Source: Streptosporangium sp. NBC_01495
GTDB lineage: Bacteria; Actinomycetota; Actinomycetes; Streptosporangiales; Streptosporangiaceae
Assembly (NCBI RefSeq): GCF_036250735.1
Contig: NZ_CP109430.1
Span: 9,424,001 to 9,488,000 of the forward strand
Direction of reading: 5' to 3'
DNA length: 64,000 bases
The translations under genes were made by a program, and so were the position numbers. Positions 18,045 through 27,044 of this stretch are shown piece by piece; position 1 is the first letter of the stretch, and each line of letters begins with the position of its first letter. Below the pieces are notes generated by a model. It was not told the origin of the DNA. It was given only the letters and a program-made list of their open reading frames with translations, and ran no database searches.

Positions 18045-18481
18045 AGGGGCGCGACCGGGATCCCGACGGGAGGCCGCGCAACCAGCGTCCCCGCGACGCG
18101 TTCGGGCGTCCGCTGCCCCACGGCGCCGAGGGTGTGGAACGCATCCCCGACGACTACGCGCCGAGCGCCGAGGAGGCCGTCTCCGAGGCGCGCCGCCTGC
18201 TCGGCGAGGGGCGGCCGTTCCACGCCCACGAGGTGCTGGAGGGCCGCTGGAAGACCTCTCCCGAGGAGGAGCGCGAGCTGTGGCAGGGACTGGCGCAGAT
18301 CTGCGTCGGCCTCACCCATCTGCAGCGGGGCAACCGGCGCGGGGCCGCGACGCTGTTCGCACGGGGCGCCGACCGGATCAGCGGCTACGGCATGCCGTAC
18401 GAGCGGATCGCCGGGATCGCCCACGAGCTCGACGACCTGGCGGCCGAGGTGGCCATCGCCAGGATCGAGGCCCTTCTCTGA
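18041..18481 (+). CDS. DUF309 domain protein
   Basis: A 146-residue protein with the DUF309 core: EARRLLGEGRPFHAHEVLEGRWK, then ELWQGLAQICVGLTHLQRGN and GAATLFARGADRI. Members are helical and of unknown biochemical function. The GTG at 18041 overlaps the hydrolase stop. It is the third and last gene of the operon. Confidence 0.85.
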   Translation: MKGRDRDPDGRPRNQRPRDAFGRPLPHGAEGVERIPDDYAPSAEEAVSEARRLLGEGRPFHAHEVLEGRWKTSPEEERELWQGLAQICVGLTHLQRGNRRGAATLFARGADRISGYGMPYERIAGIAHELDDLAAEVAIARIEALL

Positions 18482-18729
18482 CCCGCACGCCTCGTCCCGG
18501 CCCGGCCGCGCGACGGAGAAGGCCCCGATGACGGTCCACGGACGGTTCCCGGGTGCTCCACAGGCGGTCCGTGGGCCGGGAGCGTCAGGCGGATCGCCGG
18601 GCACCGCGCCCCAGACCGGGCGCAGGACGGCGGTGGAGGGGCGGCGGCGGAAACACGGGCGGCGCGGGCGGGCCGCCGACGCCGGGAAAGCGTTCGCGCC
18701 CCCGGCGACCGTCTCGGCATACTGAGCGG

Positions 18730-19218
18730 ATGCTGATCAGGGAAGCCCGCGTGGACGACTGGCCGGCCATCTGGCCTTTCTTTCACGAGATCGTCGCCGC
18801 TGGTGAGACCTTCACCTACCCTCTCGCTCTCGACCAGGAGGCGGGTCGCGGCTGGTGGCTGCTGTCCGCCCCGAACCGTACGATCGTCGCGGTCGACGAC
18901 GACGGCCTGATCCTCGGCACCGCGAAGATGAACAACAACCAGATGGGCAACGGCTCGCACGTCGCGAGCGCCAGCTACATGGTCGATCCAGCGCATTCCG
19001 GACGCGGTGTGGGCCGCGCGCTGTGCGAGTACACAATCGAGTGGGCCCGAGCGGCGGGTTTCCGCTCGATGCAGTTCAACGCGGTCGTGGAGACGAACGA
19101 GACAGCGGTGCGGTTGTACCGGCGGCTCGGATTCGAGGTGCTCGGCACCGTGCCGGAGGGCTTCCGGCACCCGGTGAAGGGCTACGTCGGACTGCACATC
19201 ATGTACCGCGCTCTTTGA
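18730..19218 (+). CDS. GNAT family N-acetyltransferase
   Basis: A 162-residue acetyl-CoA-dependent acetyltransferase. MLIREARVDDWPAIWPFFHEIV opens the fold, and the acetyl-CoA loop reads HSGRGVGRALCEYTIEWARA (residues about 96-115). NETAVRLYRRLGFEVLG is the C-terminal signature. It resembles the phosphinothricin-acetyltransferase-like subgroup, but substrate identity cannot be read. Longer in-frame starts upstream lack ribosome sites and conserved sequence. Confidence 0.85.
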   Translation: MLIREARVDDWPAIWPFFHEIVAAGETFTYPLALDQEAGRGWWLLSAPNRTIVAVDDDGLILGTAKMNNNQMGNGSHVASASYMVDPAHSGRGVGRALCEYTIEWARAAGFRSMQFNAVVETNETAVRLYRRLGFEVLGTVPEGFRHPVKGYVGLHIMYRAL

Positions 19219-19261
19219 CGGGTTCCCCGGAACGCGCCCAGACGCACCGCGGGCATCACGC

Positions 19262-19437
19262 ACCCCTGAACGGGTGCGGCCGAACGCGGCGGGCAGATCC
19301 CGCCATGGGCCGCCGGTACGAAACCACCGCACCACCGCGTCGAACCGCTGCCGCAGGCCCGGGATCGAGCCTCACTCCCCCAGGGGCGGATGAGGATCGA
19401 TCACGGACCATTCCTCGTCGGTGAGGTCTCCACGCAC
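19262..19437 (-). pseudogene. IS5-family transposase N-terminal remnant
   Basis: From the GTG at 19435-19437 the minus strand reads RGDLTDEEWSVIDPHPPLGE and then stops. About 35 nt later another frame gives RFDAVVRWFRTGGPWRDLPAAFGR. Both pieces are conserved N-terminal blocks of IS5-type transposases (LTDxEWxxIxPLLP and RTGxPWRDLPxxFG). The spacer has a deletion, and the DDE catalytic part is missing. It is a decayed insertion between the GNAT gene and marP. Confidence 0.75.
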
Positions 19438-19508
19438 CGCGGCGATGGCCCACCAGGCCGCGGACCACCGCGCGGGCGAATCCCTCTGACCCCGATCCCG
19501 TACAGGCC

Positions 19509-20708
19509 CTAGTTCTGGTCGCACTCCTGGGTGTCGACCTGGTTGAGGAGCCTGGAGCCGTCCTCGGCGTCCGGCGCGACCTCCGCGGCGGTGAGCACGT
19601 AACCGGTCTCCTGCTGGTCGAGGGCTGCGGCGAAGACGACACCGTAGACCTTGCCGTCGGTGGTGAGCAGCGGGCCGCCCGAGTTGCCCTGGCGGACCAG
19701 GCCGCGGATGGCGTACACGTCGCGGACGACGGTCTTGCGCTCGTAGATGTTGAGGCCCTTGGCCTTCTGCTGCACCCGGATGCGGGCCACGTTCATGGTG
19801 TAGCCGTGGCCGTGCGGGAATCCGGCGACGATCGCGTCGTCGCCCTTCTCCGCGGTGCCGTCGAAGCGCAGGATCGGCATGTTGAGCCCGGTGACGTGGA
19901 GGATGGCGATGTCGCGGTCGGGGTTGTAGAGCACGACCTTGGCCGGGTGGGTCTTGTTGAGGTAGTCGGTGACCTGCAGCCCCTGGTTGACCCCGGCGAC
20001 CACGTGCGCGTTTGTCATGATCTTGTTCTGGGCGTAGACGAACCCGGTGCCCTCGATGTGCTTGCGGCAGCTCGTGGCGACGCCCTGGACCTTGACGATG
20101 CCCCGGCGCGCCCGCGTGAGCTGCCTGTTGCCCTTCGCCACGCTCTGGTCGGGCGGCGAGACGTCGACGAGCTGGCCGCCCCCTATGGCGTCGAACACCT
20201 TGGGGAAGCCGGAGGTGTCGATGAGGTTCTTGAACGGCACCTGCAGCTCCTTGGCCGCGCTGGGCAGCGTCTGGTCGACCGTGCTCAGCAGCAGGGACCT
20301 GTTGATCTGCTCGCTGATCAGGGTGAACTGCGACGAGGCCAGCAGCGAGCCGATCAGCCACGCGACGATCAACACGGAGAAGGCGCTCGCGAAGGTGCCG
20401 CCGACCGCGTCGACGACCTTGGCGGGCTCCCAGGTGACATGGCTGCGGACCACCGCACCGATCGTGGACGACGCGAACTGCCCGATCGTGGCGGCGAGGA
20501 AGACGATGACGATCGCGAGCAGGGCACGCTCGGTCTCGCCGTCGACCACGGCTTCGGCGATGGGCGGGGCGACGAACATGCCCAGCAGCGCACCACCGAC
20601 AAAACCGACAAAGCTCAGGGCACCGATGATGAACCCCTGGCGGTATCCCGACACCGCGAAGGCCACCATCAGGGCGATCAGGATGAGATCGAGGAGATCA
20701 CCGCTCAC
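19509..20708 (-). CDS. marP: MarP-family membrane serine protease
   Basis: A 399-residue protein. Four N-terminal membrane helices of the CvpA type (residues 5-120) precede a periplasmic trypsin-like protease. The catalytic triad is visible as His in NKIMTNAHVVAG, Asp in YNPDRDIAILH and Ser in RQGNSGGPLL. The mycobacterial homologue is needed for acid and oxidative stress resistance. The neighbours (Nudix CoA hydrolase, nth, crp) are the same as in Mycobacterium and Streptomyces. The start is uncertain: the GTG at 20706-20708 gives the family-like VSGDLLDLILIALM but abuts its AAGGGA site. Confidence 0.9.
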   Translation of the reverse strand: MSGDLLDLILIALMVAFAVSGYRQGFIIGALSFVGFVGGALLGMFVAPPIAEAVVDGETERALLAIVIVFLAATIGQFASSTIGAVVRSHVTWEPAKVVDAVGGTFASAFSVLIVAWLIGSLLASSQFTLISEQINRSLLLSTVDQTLPSAAKELQVPFKNLIDTSGFPKVFDAIGGGQLVDVSPPDQSVAKGNRQLTRARRGIVKVQGVATSCRKHIEGTGFVYAQNKIMTNAHVVAGVNQGLQVTDYLNKTHPAKVVLYNPDRDIAILHVTGLNMPILRFDGTAEKGDDAIVAGFPHGHGYTMNVARIRVQQKAKGLNIYERKTVVRDVYAIRGLVRQGNSGGPLLTTDGKVYGVVFAAALDQQETGYVLTAAEVAPDAEDGSRLLNQVDTQECDQN

Positions 20709-20780
20709 TCCCTTACGGTATCCAGCCGCCGCCCCGCGCGTGCACACCTTCTGTGAGGTCTCTGCGGTTATCGTGGCCGG

Positions 20781-21332
20781 ATGGCGATGATCGGAGGGGC
20801 GGCGGCGGTGGAGTCTCTCATCGAGACCGCGCTGCGGGAACAGGATCAGGAGGGCGCGGCTCGCTGGCGCGCGATCACCCAGCTGCAGGAACGCGGCGAT
20901 CTGGAGACCTTCACCGCAGCACGGAGGCTGTGCTCGGGGAAGACCACCGCCGAGCGGATGCTCGGGGTCGACATTCTGGGACGGCTCGGCTTCGTCGACC
21001 GGACACTGCCGGTGCTCCGCGCCATGTCCATCCGGGAGGACGACTGCCTGGTGCTCTACTCGGTGCTGATCGCCTTCGGCCATCTCAGGGACCGCCGCGC
21101 GCTGCCGTCGGTGATCGCCCTCGCCGAACACGACGATCCCCGGATCAGGTACGGGGCCGCCTACGCGCTGCCGAACATCATGGGCAACCCGCCCGACCCG
21201 ACGGGCCTGGCCGCGCTGCGGCGGCTCACCCTCGATCCCGACGAGGACGTGGCCGACTGGGCCCGCCTCGGCCTCGCCCTGTCAACGGGACGCGAGGTTG
21301 AGGACGTCGGGCGGGATGTCCTCGACCCGTGA
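20781..21332 (+). CDS. HEAT-repeat protein
   Basis: A 183-residue all-helical protein with HEAT/PBS-lyase-type repeats, for example RTLPVLRAMS...DCLVLYSVLIAFGHLRDRRALPSVIALAEHDDPRIRYGAAYALPNIM. No enzymatic motif. It is divergent from marP, and its last 51 bp overlap the 3' end of the convergent Nudix gene. Probably a protein-interaction scaffold. Confidence 0.75.
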   Translation: MAMIGGAAAVESLIETALREQDQEGAARWRAITQLQERGDLETFTAARRLCSGKTTAERMLGVDILGRLGFVDRTLPVLRAMSIREDDCLVLYSVLIAFGHLRDRRALPSVIALAEHDDPRIRYGAAYALPNIMGNPPDPTGLAALRRLTLDPDEDVADWARLGLALSTGREVEDVGRDVLDP

Positions 21333-21926
21333 CCGGTCCCAGGGAAGCTCGAAACCCGAATCGCCGAGCACCCCGTCGAGCACTCCGGCGGTGAACCCCC
21401 ACACCAGCAGCCCTCGCACCCGGAACGCCGGTCCCAGGTGACCGCTCGGGTGGCGCAGCCTGATCCGGTTGACCGGGTCGACGAGCTCGCGGATCGGGAC
21501 CCGCTCCACCGACTCCACCTCGTCGGGAGAGGCCGCGTGCACCACGCAGGGCGTGTGCCACCAGGCCAGCACCGGGGTCACCCGGTTGTCGCTGTGGCTC
21601 ACGTACAGCTCGGGCATGGTCCCGAGCACCCGGACGCCCGCCGGATCCAGACCGGTCTCCTCGCCCGCCTCGCGCAGCGCGGCGGCGATCGGGCCGTCGT
21701 CCTCGGGGTCCACCCCGCCGCCGGGGAACGCGGGCTGTCCCGCGTGCGTGCGCCCGCGCGAGCTCCGCTGGATGAGCAGCACGTCCGGGCCGAGCGGCCC
21801 CTCGCCGAAGAGCAGGAGCACCGCGGCCGCCCGCCCTCCGGACGCCGGAGGGCGGAACATCGGGGGCACCGGTGCTCCCGCGACCCGCTCCGCCAGCGTT
21901 TCCAACCATCCGGGAACCTCTTCCAC
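21282..21926 (-). CDS. Nudix CoA pyrophosphatase-like hydrolase
   Basis: A 214-residue protein with the Nudix box GGGVDPEDDGPIAAALREAGEETGL (residues about 72-96) that coordinates Mg2+ through REAGEE. LLIQRSSRGRTHAGQPAFPGG before it is the CoA pyrophosphatase (NudL-type) signature. The GTG at 21924-21926 is chosen over upstream codons because GGAGGTG lies 5 bp before it. It follows nth in the same direction with about 117 bp between them. Likely role: hydrolysis of CoA or its derivatives. Confidence 0.87.
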   Translation of the reverse strand: MEEVPGWLETLAERVAGAPVPPMFRPPASGGRAAAVLLLFGEGPLGPDVLLIQRSSRGRTHAGQPAFPGGGVDPEDDGPIAAALREAGEETGLDPAGVRVLGTMPELYVSHSDNRVTPVLAWWHTPCVVHAASPDEVESVERVPIRELVDPVNRIRLRHPSGHLGPAFRVRGLLVWGFTAGVLDGVLGDSGFELPWDRSRVEDIPPDVLNLASR

Positions 21927-22043
21927 GGGCACACCTCCGGCTCTCTGCAACACGGTGTCCCGCCCCGGGCTTCCCGGCGCCCGCGGATCTGCGGGACGGG
22001 GAGACACCGGCCGGGCGGCCATCCGGCGACGGTCAGGGGAAAA

Positions 22044-22763
22044 TCACGAGAAAGGGCCGGGACGCACCAGCTTGGCGGCCAGGACCGGGTCGACGGGGCC
22101 GATTCCGTACGAGGGGCAGAGCGCGGCGAGCGGGCAGGCGCCGCAGGCCGGTTTGCGGGCGTGGCAGACGCGGCGGCCGTGCCAGATCAGGCGGTGGGAC
22201 ATCATCGTCCAGTCGCGCTTCGGGATGAGCCCGGCGACGACCTGCTCGATCTTCACCGGATCGGTCTCCGAGGTCCAGCGGAAGCGGTGGGTGAGCCGCT
22301 GGAAGTGGGTGTCGACGGTGATGCCGGGCACCCCGAAGGCGTTTCCGAGCACGACGTTGGCCGTTTTGCGGCCGACTCCCGGCAGGGCCACCAGATCCTT
22401 GAGCCTCCCGGGGACCTCACCGCCGTGGCGCTCGCACAGGGCCTGGGCCATGCCGACGATGCTGGTGGTCTTGGCGCGGAAGAAACCGGTGGGCCGGATG
22501 ATCCCCTCCATCTCGGCCCGGTCGGCACCGGCGTAGTCTTCCGCTGTGGGATATTTTGCAAAAAGGGTAGGAGTGACTGTATTAACCCTTTTGTCCGTGC
22601 ACTGGGCTGACAAGATCGTCGCGACCAGCAATTCGAGAGGATCACGGAAGTCGAGCTCGCAGTGGGCGTCAGGATAGGTCTCCGCCAGGATCCGGTCCAT
22701 TCGACGAGCTCGACGGACCAGGGCAAGCTGGGATTCACCACCGGGGCTGACGTTGCGAAGCAC
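22044..22763 (-). CDS. nth: Endonuclease III
   Basis: A 239-residue base-excision-repair DNA glycosylase/AP lyase for oxidised pyrimidines. The helix-hairpin-helix LPGVGRKTANVVL has the catalytic Lys, VDTHFQRL has the catalytic Asp, and the [4Fe-4S] loop is C-x6-C-x2-C-x5-C at the C-terminus. All key residues are present. The 5' end could start at a later GTG (VRRARRMDRIL); the first ATG is taken. Divergent from crp, with an 87-bp shared promoter region. Confidence 0.94.
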   Translation of the reverse strand: MLRNVSPGGESQLALVRRARRMDRILAETYPDAHCELDFRDPLELLVATILSAQCTDKRVNTVTPTLFAKYPTAEDYAGADRAEMEGIIRPTGFFRAKTTSIVGMAQALCERHGGEVPGRLKDLVALPGVGRKTANVVLGNAFGVPGITVDTHFQRLTHRFRWTSETDPVKIEQVVAGLIPKRDWTMMSHRLIWHGRRVCHARKPACGACPLAALCPSYGIGPVDPVLAAKLVRPGPFS

Positions 22764-22850
22764 TCCGACAGCCTACGCTCAAGGCCCCCCGGAGAGCGGC
22801 ACGGTGGGATGGGTCACAATGACTGCGTGAGCCGTGAAACAGGAGGCACT

Positions 22851-23531
22851 GTGAACTCCGACGACGTGCTGGGCAAGGCCCCTCTGTTCGCCGCGCTCGA
22901 CCGTGAGAGCGCCGCCGCGCTGCGCACGAGCATCTCCGAGGTGGAGCTGTCCAAGGGACAGACCCTCTTCAGCGAGAACGAGACCGGAGACCGCCTCTAC
23001 GTGGTGCTCGAAGGCAAGATCAAACTCTCCCGCACCTCGCCAGACGGCCGGGAGAACCTGCTCAGCGTGCTGGGCCCGAGCGAGATGTTCGGCGAACTGT
23101 CCCTGTTCGACCCCCGTCCCCGTACGGCGTCGGCCACCGCGCTGACCGACGTCCTCCTGGCCGGGCTCGGACACGACGACCTGCGGCCCTGGCTGACCGG
23201 CCGCCCCGAGGTCGCCCTCCATCTGCTGCGGGCCCTGGCCCAGCGCCTCCGCCGTACGAACGACGTGCTGGCCGACCTGGTCTTCACCGACGTGCCGGGC
23301 CGGGTGGCCAAGGCCCTGCTCGACCTGGCCGAGCGCTTCGGCCAGCGGATCGACGACGGCGTGCGGGTCCACCACGACCTCACCCAGGAGGAGCTGGCCC
23401 AGCTGGTCGGCGCCTCGCGGGAGACCGTGAACAAGGCGCTGGCCGACTTCGCCCAGCGAGGCTGGCTGCGCATCGAGGCCAAGGCCGTGGTCATCATGGA
23501 CCTGGAGCGGCTGCACAACCGCTCGCGCTGA
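22851..23531 (+). CDS. crp: Crp/Fnr-family transcriptional regulator
   Basis: A 226-residue cAMP-receptor-type regulator. The cyclic-nucleotide-binding domain (residues 5-120) contains MFGELSLFDPRPRTASATAL, the phosphate-binding cassette with Arg-Thr-Ala. The C-terminal winged helix has DLTQEELAQLVGASRETVNKALADFAQRG. The GTG at 22851 is preceded by AGGAGG; the open frame runs further up, but only this start has a ribosome site and fits the family. In Streptomyces Crp governs germination and secondary metabolism. Confidence 0.93.
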   Translation: MNSDDVLGKAPLFAALDRESAAALRTSISEVELSKGQTLFSENETGDRLYVVLEGKIKLSRTSPDGRENLLSVLGPSEMFGELSLFDPRPRTASATALTDVLLAGLGHDDLRPWLTGRPEVALHLLRALAQRLRRTNDVLADLVFTDVPGRVAKALLDLAERFGQRIDDGVRVHHDLTQEELAQLVGASRETVNKALADFAQRGWLRIEAKAVVIMDLERLHNRSR

Positions 23532-23682
23532 CCCCCGGGAGAGTCCCGGCCCGGGAGGACGGATCACCCGGAAAAGGACCGTTCCGAAGGCGGTCCCTCC
23601 GGGGAGAGGGCCTCGGAGGCGGGTCCGACGACGGTCGCCTCGACGCCGCCGTCGCGGGTGCCCGACGGGCCCGGAGGCGGGT

Positions 23683-24480
23683 CTAACCGTCGAGGTAGGC
23701 GAGTTGCGCGCGGACCGACATCTCCGCGGCGGGCCAGAGCGACCCGTCCACGTCCGCGTAGACGATCTCGACGATCTCCCGGGGCGTCGTCGCCCCACGC
23801 CGCCGGGCCTCCCGGATCTGCTCCAGTCTCCGCCGCCGGTGCGCGATGTAGCCGTCGAGGGCGCCGATCGGGTCGGGCAGCACCGGGCCGTGGCCGGGCA
23901 GCAGCGCCTCGGCCCCGACCCGCTCGGCCCTCGCCCGGAGCAGGTCGAGGGAGCGTAGATAGTCGGCCAGGTCACCGTCCGGGGCGATCACGGTGGTACC
24001 GCGGCCGAGCACCGTGTCGCCGGTGAGGATCGCCCGGTCGCGCGGCAGCCAGAAGCAGAGCGAGTCGAACGAGTGACCGGGCGTGCCCACGACGTGCACC
24101 TCCAGGTCCCCGGCCGTGAGCACGTCGCCGTCGCCGAGCCCCTCCTCGCCCAGCCGGTGCGCCGGGTCCAGGGCCCTGACGGGCGCGCCGACCAGCCCGG
24201 CGAACGTCGCGGCGCCGCCGCTGTGGTCGTGGTGACCGTGGGTGAGCAGGATGGCGGCGACCCTGCGGCCCTCCAGGTGCCCGGCGACCCGCGCGAGGTG
24301 CTCGTGGTCGTCCGGTCCCGGGTCGACGACGATCACCTCCTCCCCGAACTCCGCGAGGCCGATGACCCACGTGTTCGTACCGTCCAGGGTCATCTCGGAG
24401 GGGTTGGGGGCGAGGAGGTTGAACGCGTGGTCCGTACCGGCTCCGTCGGGTCCAGAAAGGGGGATCCGCAGCCCGCTCAC
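23683..24480 (-). CDS. MBL-fold metallo-hydrolase (LACTB2-like)
   Basis: A 265-residue metallo-beta-lactamase-fold hydrolase. THGHHDHSGG is the HxHxDH zinc site, GTPGHSFDSLCFWL and ILTGDTVL supply the third His and bridging Asp, and PGHGPV the last His. The C-terminal helix bundle with HRRRRLEQIREA is typical of LACTB2-like nucleases/hydrolases. The GTG start overlaps the stop of the Nudix gene (GTGA), so the two are coupled. Substrate unknown. Confidence 0.86.
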   Translation of the reverse strand: MSGLRIPLSGPDGAGTDHAFNLLAPNPSEMTLDGTNTWVIGLAEFGEEVIVVDPGPDDHEHLARVAGHLEGRRVAAILLTHGHHDHSGGAATFAGLVGAPVRALDPAHRLGEEGLGDGDVLTAGDLEVHVVGTPGHSFDSLCFWLPRDRAILTGDTVLGRGTTVIAPDGDLADYLRSLDLLRARAERVGAEALLPGHGPVLPDPIGALDGYIAHRRRRLEQIREARRRGATTPREIVEIVYADVDGSLWPAAEMSVRAQLAYLDG

Positions 24481-25313
24481 CGCGCACCGAACCGGTAGTC
24501 GTCGTCGAGCACGATGCGCATCTCCCCGTCCACCTCGGCGATCTTCGGCATGTAGGTCACGATCTCACGCTCGGCCGCGAGCACCTCGGGCACCTTCTCG
24601 TAGGCGCTCAGCTCGGTGAGCGTGCGGTGCGTCGGGGGCATCAGGAAGATCTGGCCCGTCCCGCCCTGGTCGAGCGCGTCGGCGGGCCGTACCCAGGCGA
24701 CCTGGTCGGCCTCGCCGCCGACGTCGCGGGTGAGCTGGCCAGGCGGGAGCGCCGCGACGAAGAACCGGGTGTCGAAGCGCCTGGTCTCGACCTCGGGGGT
24801 GATCCAGTGCGCCCAGGGACGGAGCAGGTCGGAGCGGAGGACCAGTCCGCGCCTGCCGAGGAAGTCGGCGAAGGACAGGGTCTTGCCGATCAGGGCGAGC
24901 CGGTCGGTCTCCCAGTCGTCGCCGGTGGTGTCGGACACGACGGACTCCGCGGACGGCCCGGCCAGCAACACCCCCGACTCCTCGAACGTCTCCCGCACGG
25001 CGGCGCACACCAGGCCCCGGGCGGTCCGCTCGTCCGCGCGGAAGATCTCGCCCCAGGCGGCCGGCGAGGGACCGGCCCAGGTGATCACCTGGTCGGTGTC
25101 GCGCGGGTCGACCGACCCGCCGGGGAAGACGTAGGCCCCCGCGGCGAAGGCCATGCTCGCCTTGCGCCGCAGCAGGTAGATCTCCAGCCCGCCGGCGTCC
25201 TCTCGGAGGACGACCACGGTGGCGGCGTCCCGGGCCGGGACGGGGGCGATCCGCCCGGCCAGGATGTCGCGTGCACGCTCGCCCAGCTCACCGGAAAGCG
25301 GAATACCGCCCAT
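24477..25313 (-). CDS. Nudix hydrolase, NUDT19-like
   Basis: A 278-residue protein. FPGGSVDPRD (residues about 66-75) begins a Nudix box that is split by an insert before RETFEESGVLLAG, the arrangement seen in NUDT19-type CoA diphosphatases. The ATG at 25311-25313 has a GGAGGG site 5 bp before it; an earlier in-frame ATG at 25334 does not. Paired in an operon with the MBL hydrolase, as in other actinomycetes. Confidence 0.83.
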   Translation of the reverse strand: MGGIPLSGELGERARDILAGRIAPVPARDAATVVVLREDAGGLEIYLLRRKASMAFAAGAYVFPGGSVDPRDTDQVITWAGPSPAAWGEIFRADERTARGLVCAAVRETFEESGVLLAGPSAESVVSDTTGDDWETDRLALIGKTLSFADFLGRRGLVLRSDLLRPWAHWITPEVETRRFDTRFFVAALPPGQLTRDVGGEADQVAWVRPADALDQGGTGQIFLMPPTHRTLTELSAYEKVPEVLAAEREIVTYMPKIAEVDGEMRIVLDDDYRFGAR

Positions 25314-25365
25314 TGAGACCCTCCACCAGAACACCGCTCGGTTTCAGGTCCATCATGTGGCACGG

Positions 25366-25575
25366 GTCCGCCCCGGACAATCACGGTTCCGCCCTCGGCG
25401 ATCGCGGGTCCACCCTCGGCGATCACCGCACCGTACGATCACGGGTCCACCCTCGGCGATCACGGTTCCGCCTCGGCGATCACCGCACCGTACGATCACG
25501 GGTCCACCCTCGGCGATCACGGTTCCGCCTCGGCGGTCACCGCACCGTACGATCACGGCCCCGCACCGTACGCCC
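25366..25575. repeat. 57-bp tandem repeat
   Basis: Unit ACCGCACCGTACGATCACGG... is 57 bp long. Two full copies (25425-25481 and 25482-25538) differ at one base, and partial copies flank them (25382-25424 and from 25539). Each unit carries two CGGCGATCACGG-like subrepeats. The length is a multiple of 3, but no start or ribosome site supports coding. Confidence 0.85.
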
Positions 25576-25987
25576 CACAGGCCCCGCACCACGACCACAG
25601 GCCCCGCAGCGACACCTCACGGCGCGACGCGGCCGGGCGACGCGCTCGCACGGCCCCCGGCGAGCCCCCACGGCGCCTGTGCGGCCCCGGCGAACCTCAC
25701 CCGCCCCGAGCGCCACACCCGCCGTCGGCGGGCCTCACCGGGCCACCGAGGGCCTTCCCGCCCTCCGGCGACCCCGGCGGGCCGTCGGCAGTGACCCCAG
25801 GGGCCCGCTGGGGGCCGCCGGGGCTCTCCCAGCGTCTACCGGTCGGCATCAGGGGGCGAGCTTCACCGCACCTCGGGACCGCCAGGGATCTCCCACCACC
25901 TGCCGGTCGACACCACGCGGATCCGGCCGAGGGTACGACTTTCGCCGCCCGCCGGGGCCTTCCCGATCCCGGGGCACCCCGGCGACC
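25576..25987. other. GC-rich spacer between the 57-bp repeat and ridA
   Basis: Pro/Arg-rich open frames occur on both strands, as expected at this GC content, without ribosome sites or domain likeness. CCACC/CGGGG-rich direct repeats occur at 25795-25945. No gene is seen. Confidence 0.5.
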
Positions 25988-26446
25988 TCAGCGAACCTCG
26001 GCGATCACCTCGACCTCGACCGGCGCGTCCAGCGGCAGGACCGCGACACCGACCGCGCTGCGGGCGTGCCTGCCCGCGTCGCCGAGCACCGCGGCGAGCA
26101 GGTCGCTGGCGCCGTTGACGACCTGCGGCTGGCCGGTGAAGCCAGGGGCGCTGGCCACGAAACCGACCACCTTGACGATCCGGACGATGTTCGACAACCC
26201 TCCGGCCGCCGACGCGACCGCGGCGAGGGCGTTGAGCGCGCACACCCTCGCGAGCTCGTAGGCGTCCTCGACGTCCACCTCGGCGCCGACCTTCCCGGCG
26301 GCCACCAGCTTGCCGTCCACGATCGGGAGCTGCCCCGAGGTGTAGACGTGATCACCGGAACGCACCGCCGGGACGTACGCCGCCAGCGGCGGCACCACCT
26401 CCGGCAGGGTCAGACCGAGTTCCGCCAGCTTCTCCTCGGCCGTCAC
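25988..26446 (-). CDS. ridA: RidA-family deaminase-like protein
   Basis: A 152-residue YjgF/YER057c/UK114 protein. VYTSGQLPIVDGKLVAAGKVGAEV and the C-terminal half (RSAVGVAVLPLDAPVEVEVIAEV) are family features; RidA proteins hydrolyse reactive enamine/imine intermediates. The usual substrate-binding Arg near SxVRV is replaced here by the context ARSAVGVAVLP. The GTG at 26444-26446 overlaps the stop of the DUF4177 gene. Confidence 0.87.
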   Translation of the reverse strand: MTAEEKLAELGLTLPEVVPPLAAYVPAVRSGDHVYTSGQLPIVDGKLVAAGKVGAEVDVEDAYELARVCALNALAAVASAAGGLSNIVRIVKVVGFVASAPGFTGQPQVVNGASDLLAAVLGDAGRHARSAVGVAVLPLDAPVEVEVIAEVR

Positions 26447-26598
26447 TGCTTGGGCCGCTTCAGATAGGCGACCAACTGCTCGGGGTTGGGACCCGGCACG
26501 ACCTGGACGAGCTCCCAGCCGTCCTGACCCCAGTTGTCGAGAATCTGCTTCGTCGCGTGGACCAGCAGCGGCACCGTCGAGTACTCCCATTTCGTCAT
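26443..26598 (-). CDS. DUF4177 small protein
   Basis: A 51-residue protein, MTKWEYSTVPLLVHATKQIL then DNWGQDGWELVQVVPGP and YLKRPKQ. The W-E-Y start and the GWELV motif are the family hallmarks. The ATG at 26596-26598 is chosen since the conserved domain begins there. Translationally coupled to ridA; function unknown. Confidence 0.85.
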   Translation of the reverse strand: MTKWEYSTVPLLVHATKQILDNWGQDGWELVQVVPGPNPEQLVAYLKRPKQ

Positions 26599-27044
26599 GC
26601 GGGACACATTAGCGAGACCGCCCCCGGCAAACGGCCCACCGTGCCCCCTCGGGCACCCGGCCTGACTCCCACCCGGCTCCGGATCGGGTACCGGCACGGG
26701 TCCCCCGCCGCTCCCTCGCCGCCGGAACCGAACCGGTGATCCGGACGGTTCGCTGTGAGAATCTGCATATTTACTTTCCGCATCCGATCGATTAGCGAGA
26801 CGGCCGCGTACGGTTCACCGGGCCGCGCACCGGGTCCCCGGTGGCCCCCGCCTCGGCGCGTACGGCCCGCACGACCCCGGCGAGCAGGGAAAACGGCTGT
26901 GGGAGCGCCCGGTGGAGGCGTCCCGGACGGGCGCCCGTGACCGGGCGCGCCCATCCCCCGCCCGCCGGGGGAACGATGCCGGTGCGCGGTCTCCGGGGAA
27001 GGCGCCGAGGAGTTGTCAAGTACCCGTTGGGTAGCCTTCGAAGA
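26599..27044. other. Divergent promoter region between DUF4177 and the ATPase pair
   Basis: No gene is seen. An AT-richer block at 26755-26800 is the likeliest promoter area. The rest is GC-rich. The frame of the plus-strand ATPase is open through part of it, but no ribosome site supports an earlier start. Confidence 0.45.

Noticed and set aside
25366..25575. CRISPR array
   Set aside because: The 57-bp units are contiguous tandem copies without unique spacers, and no cas genes are present.
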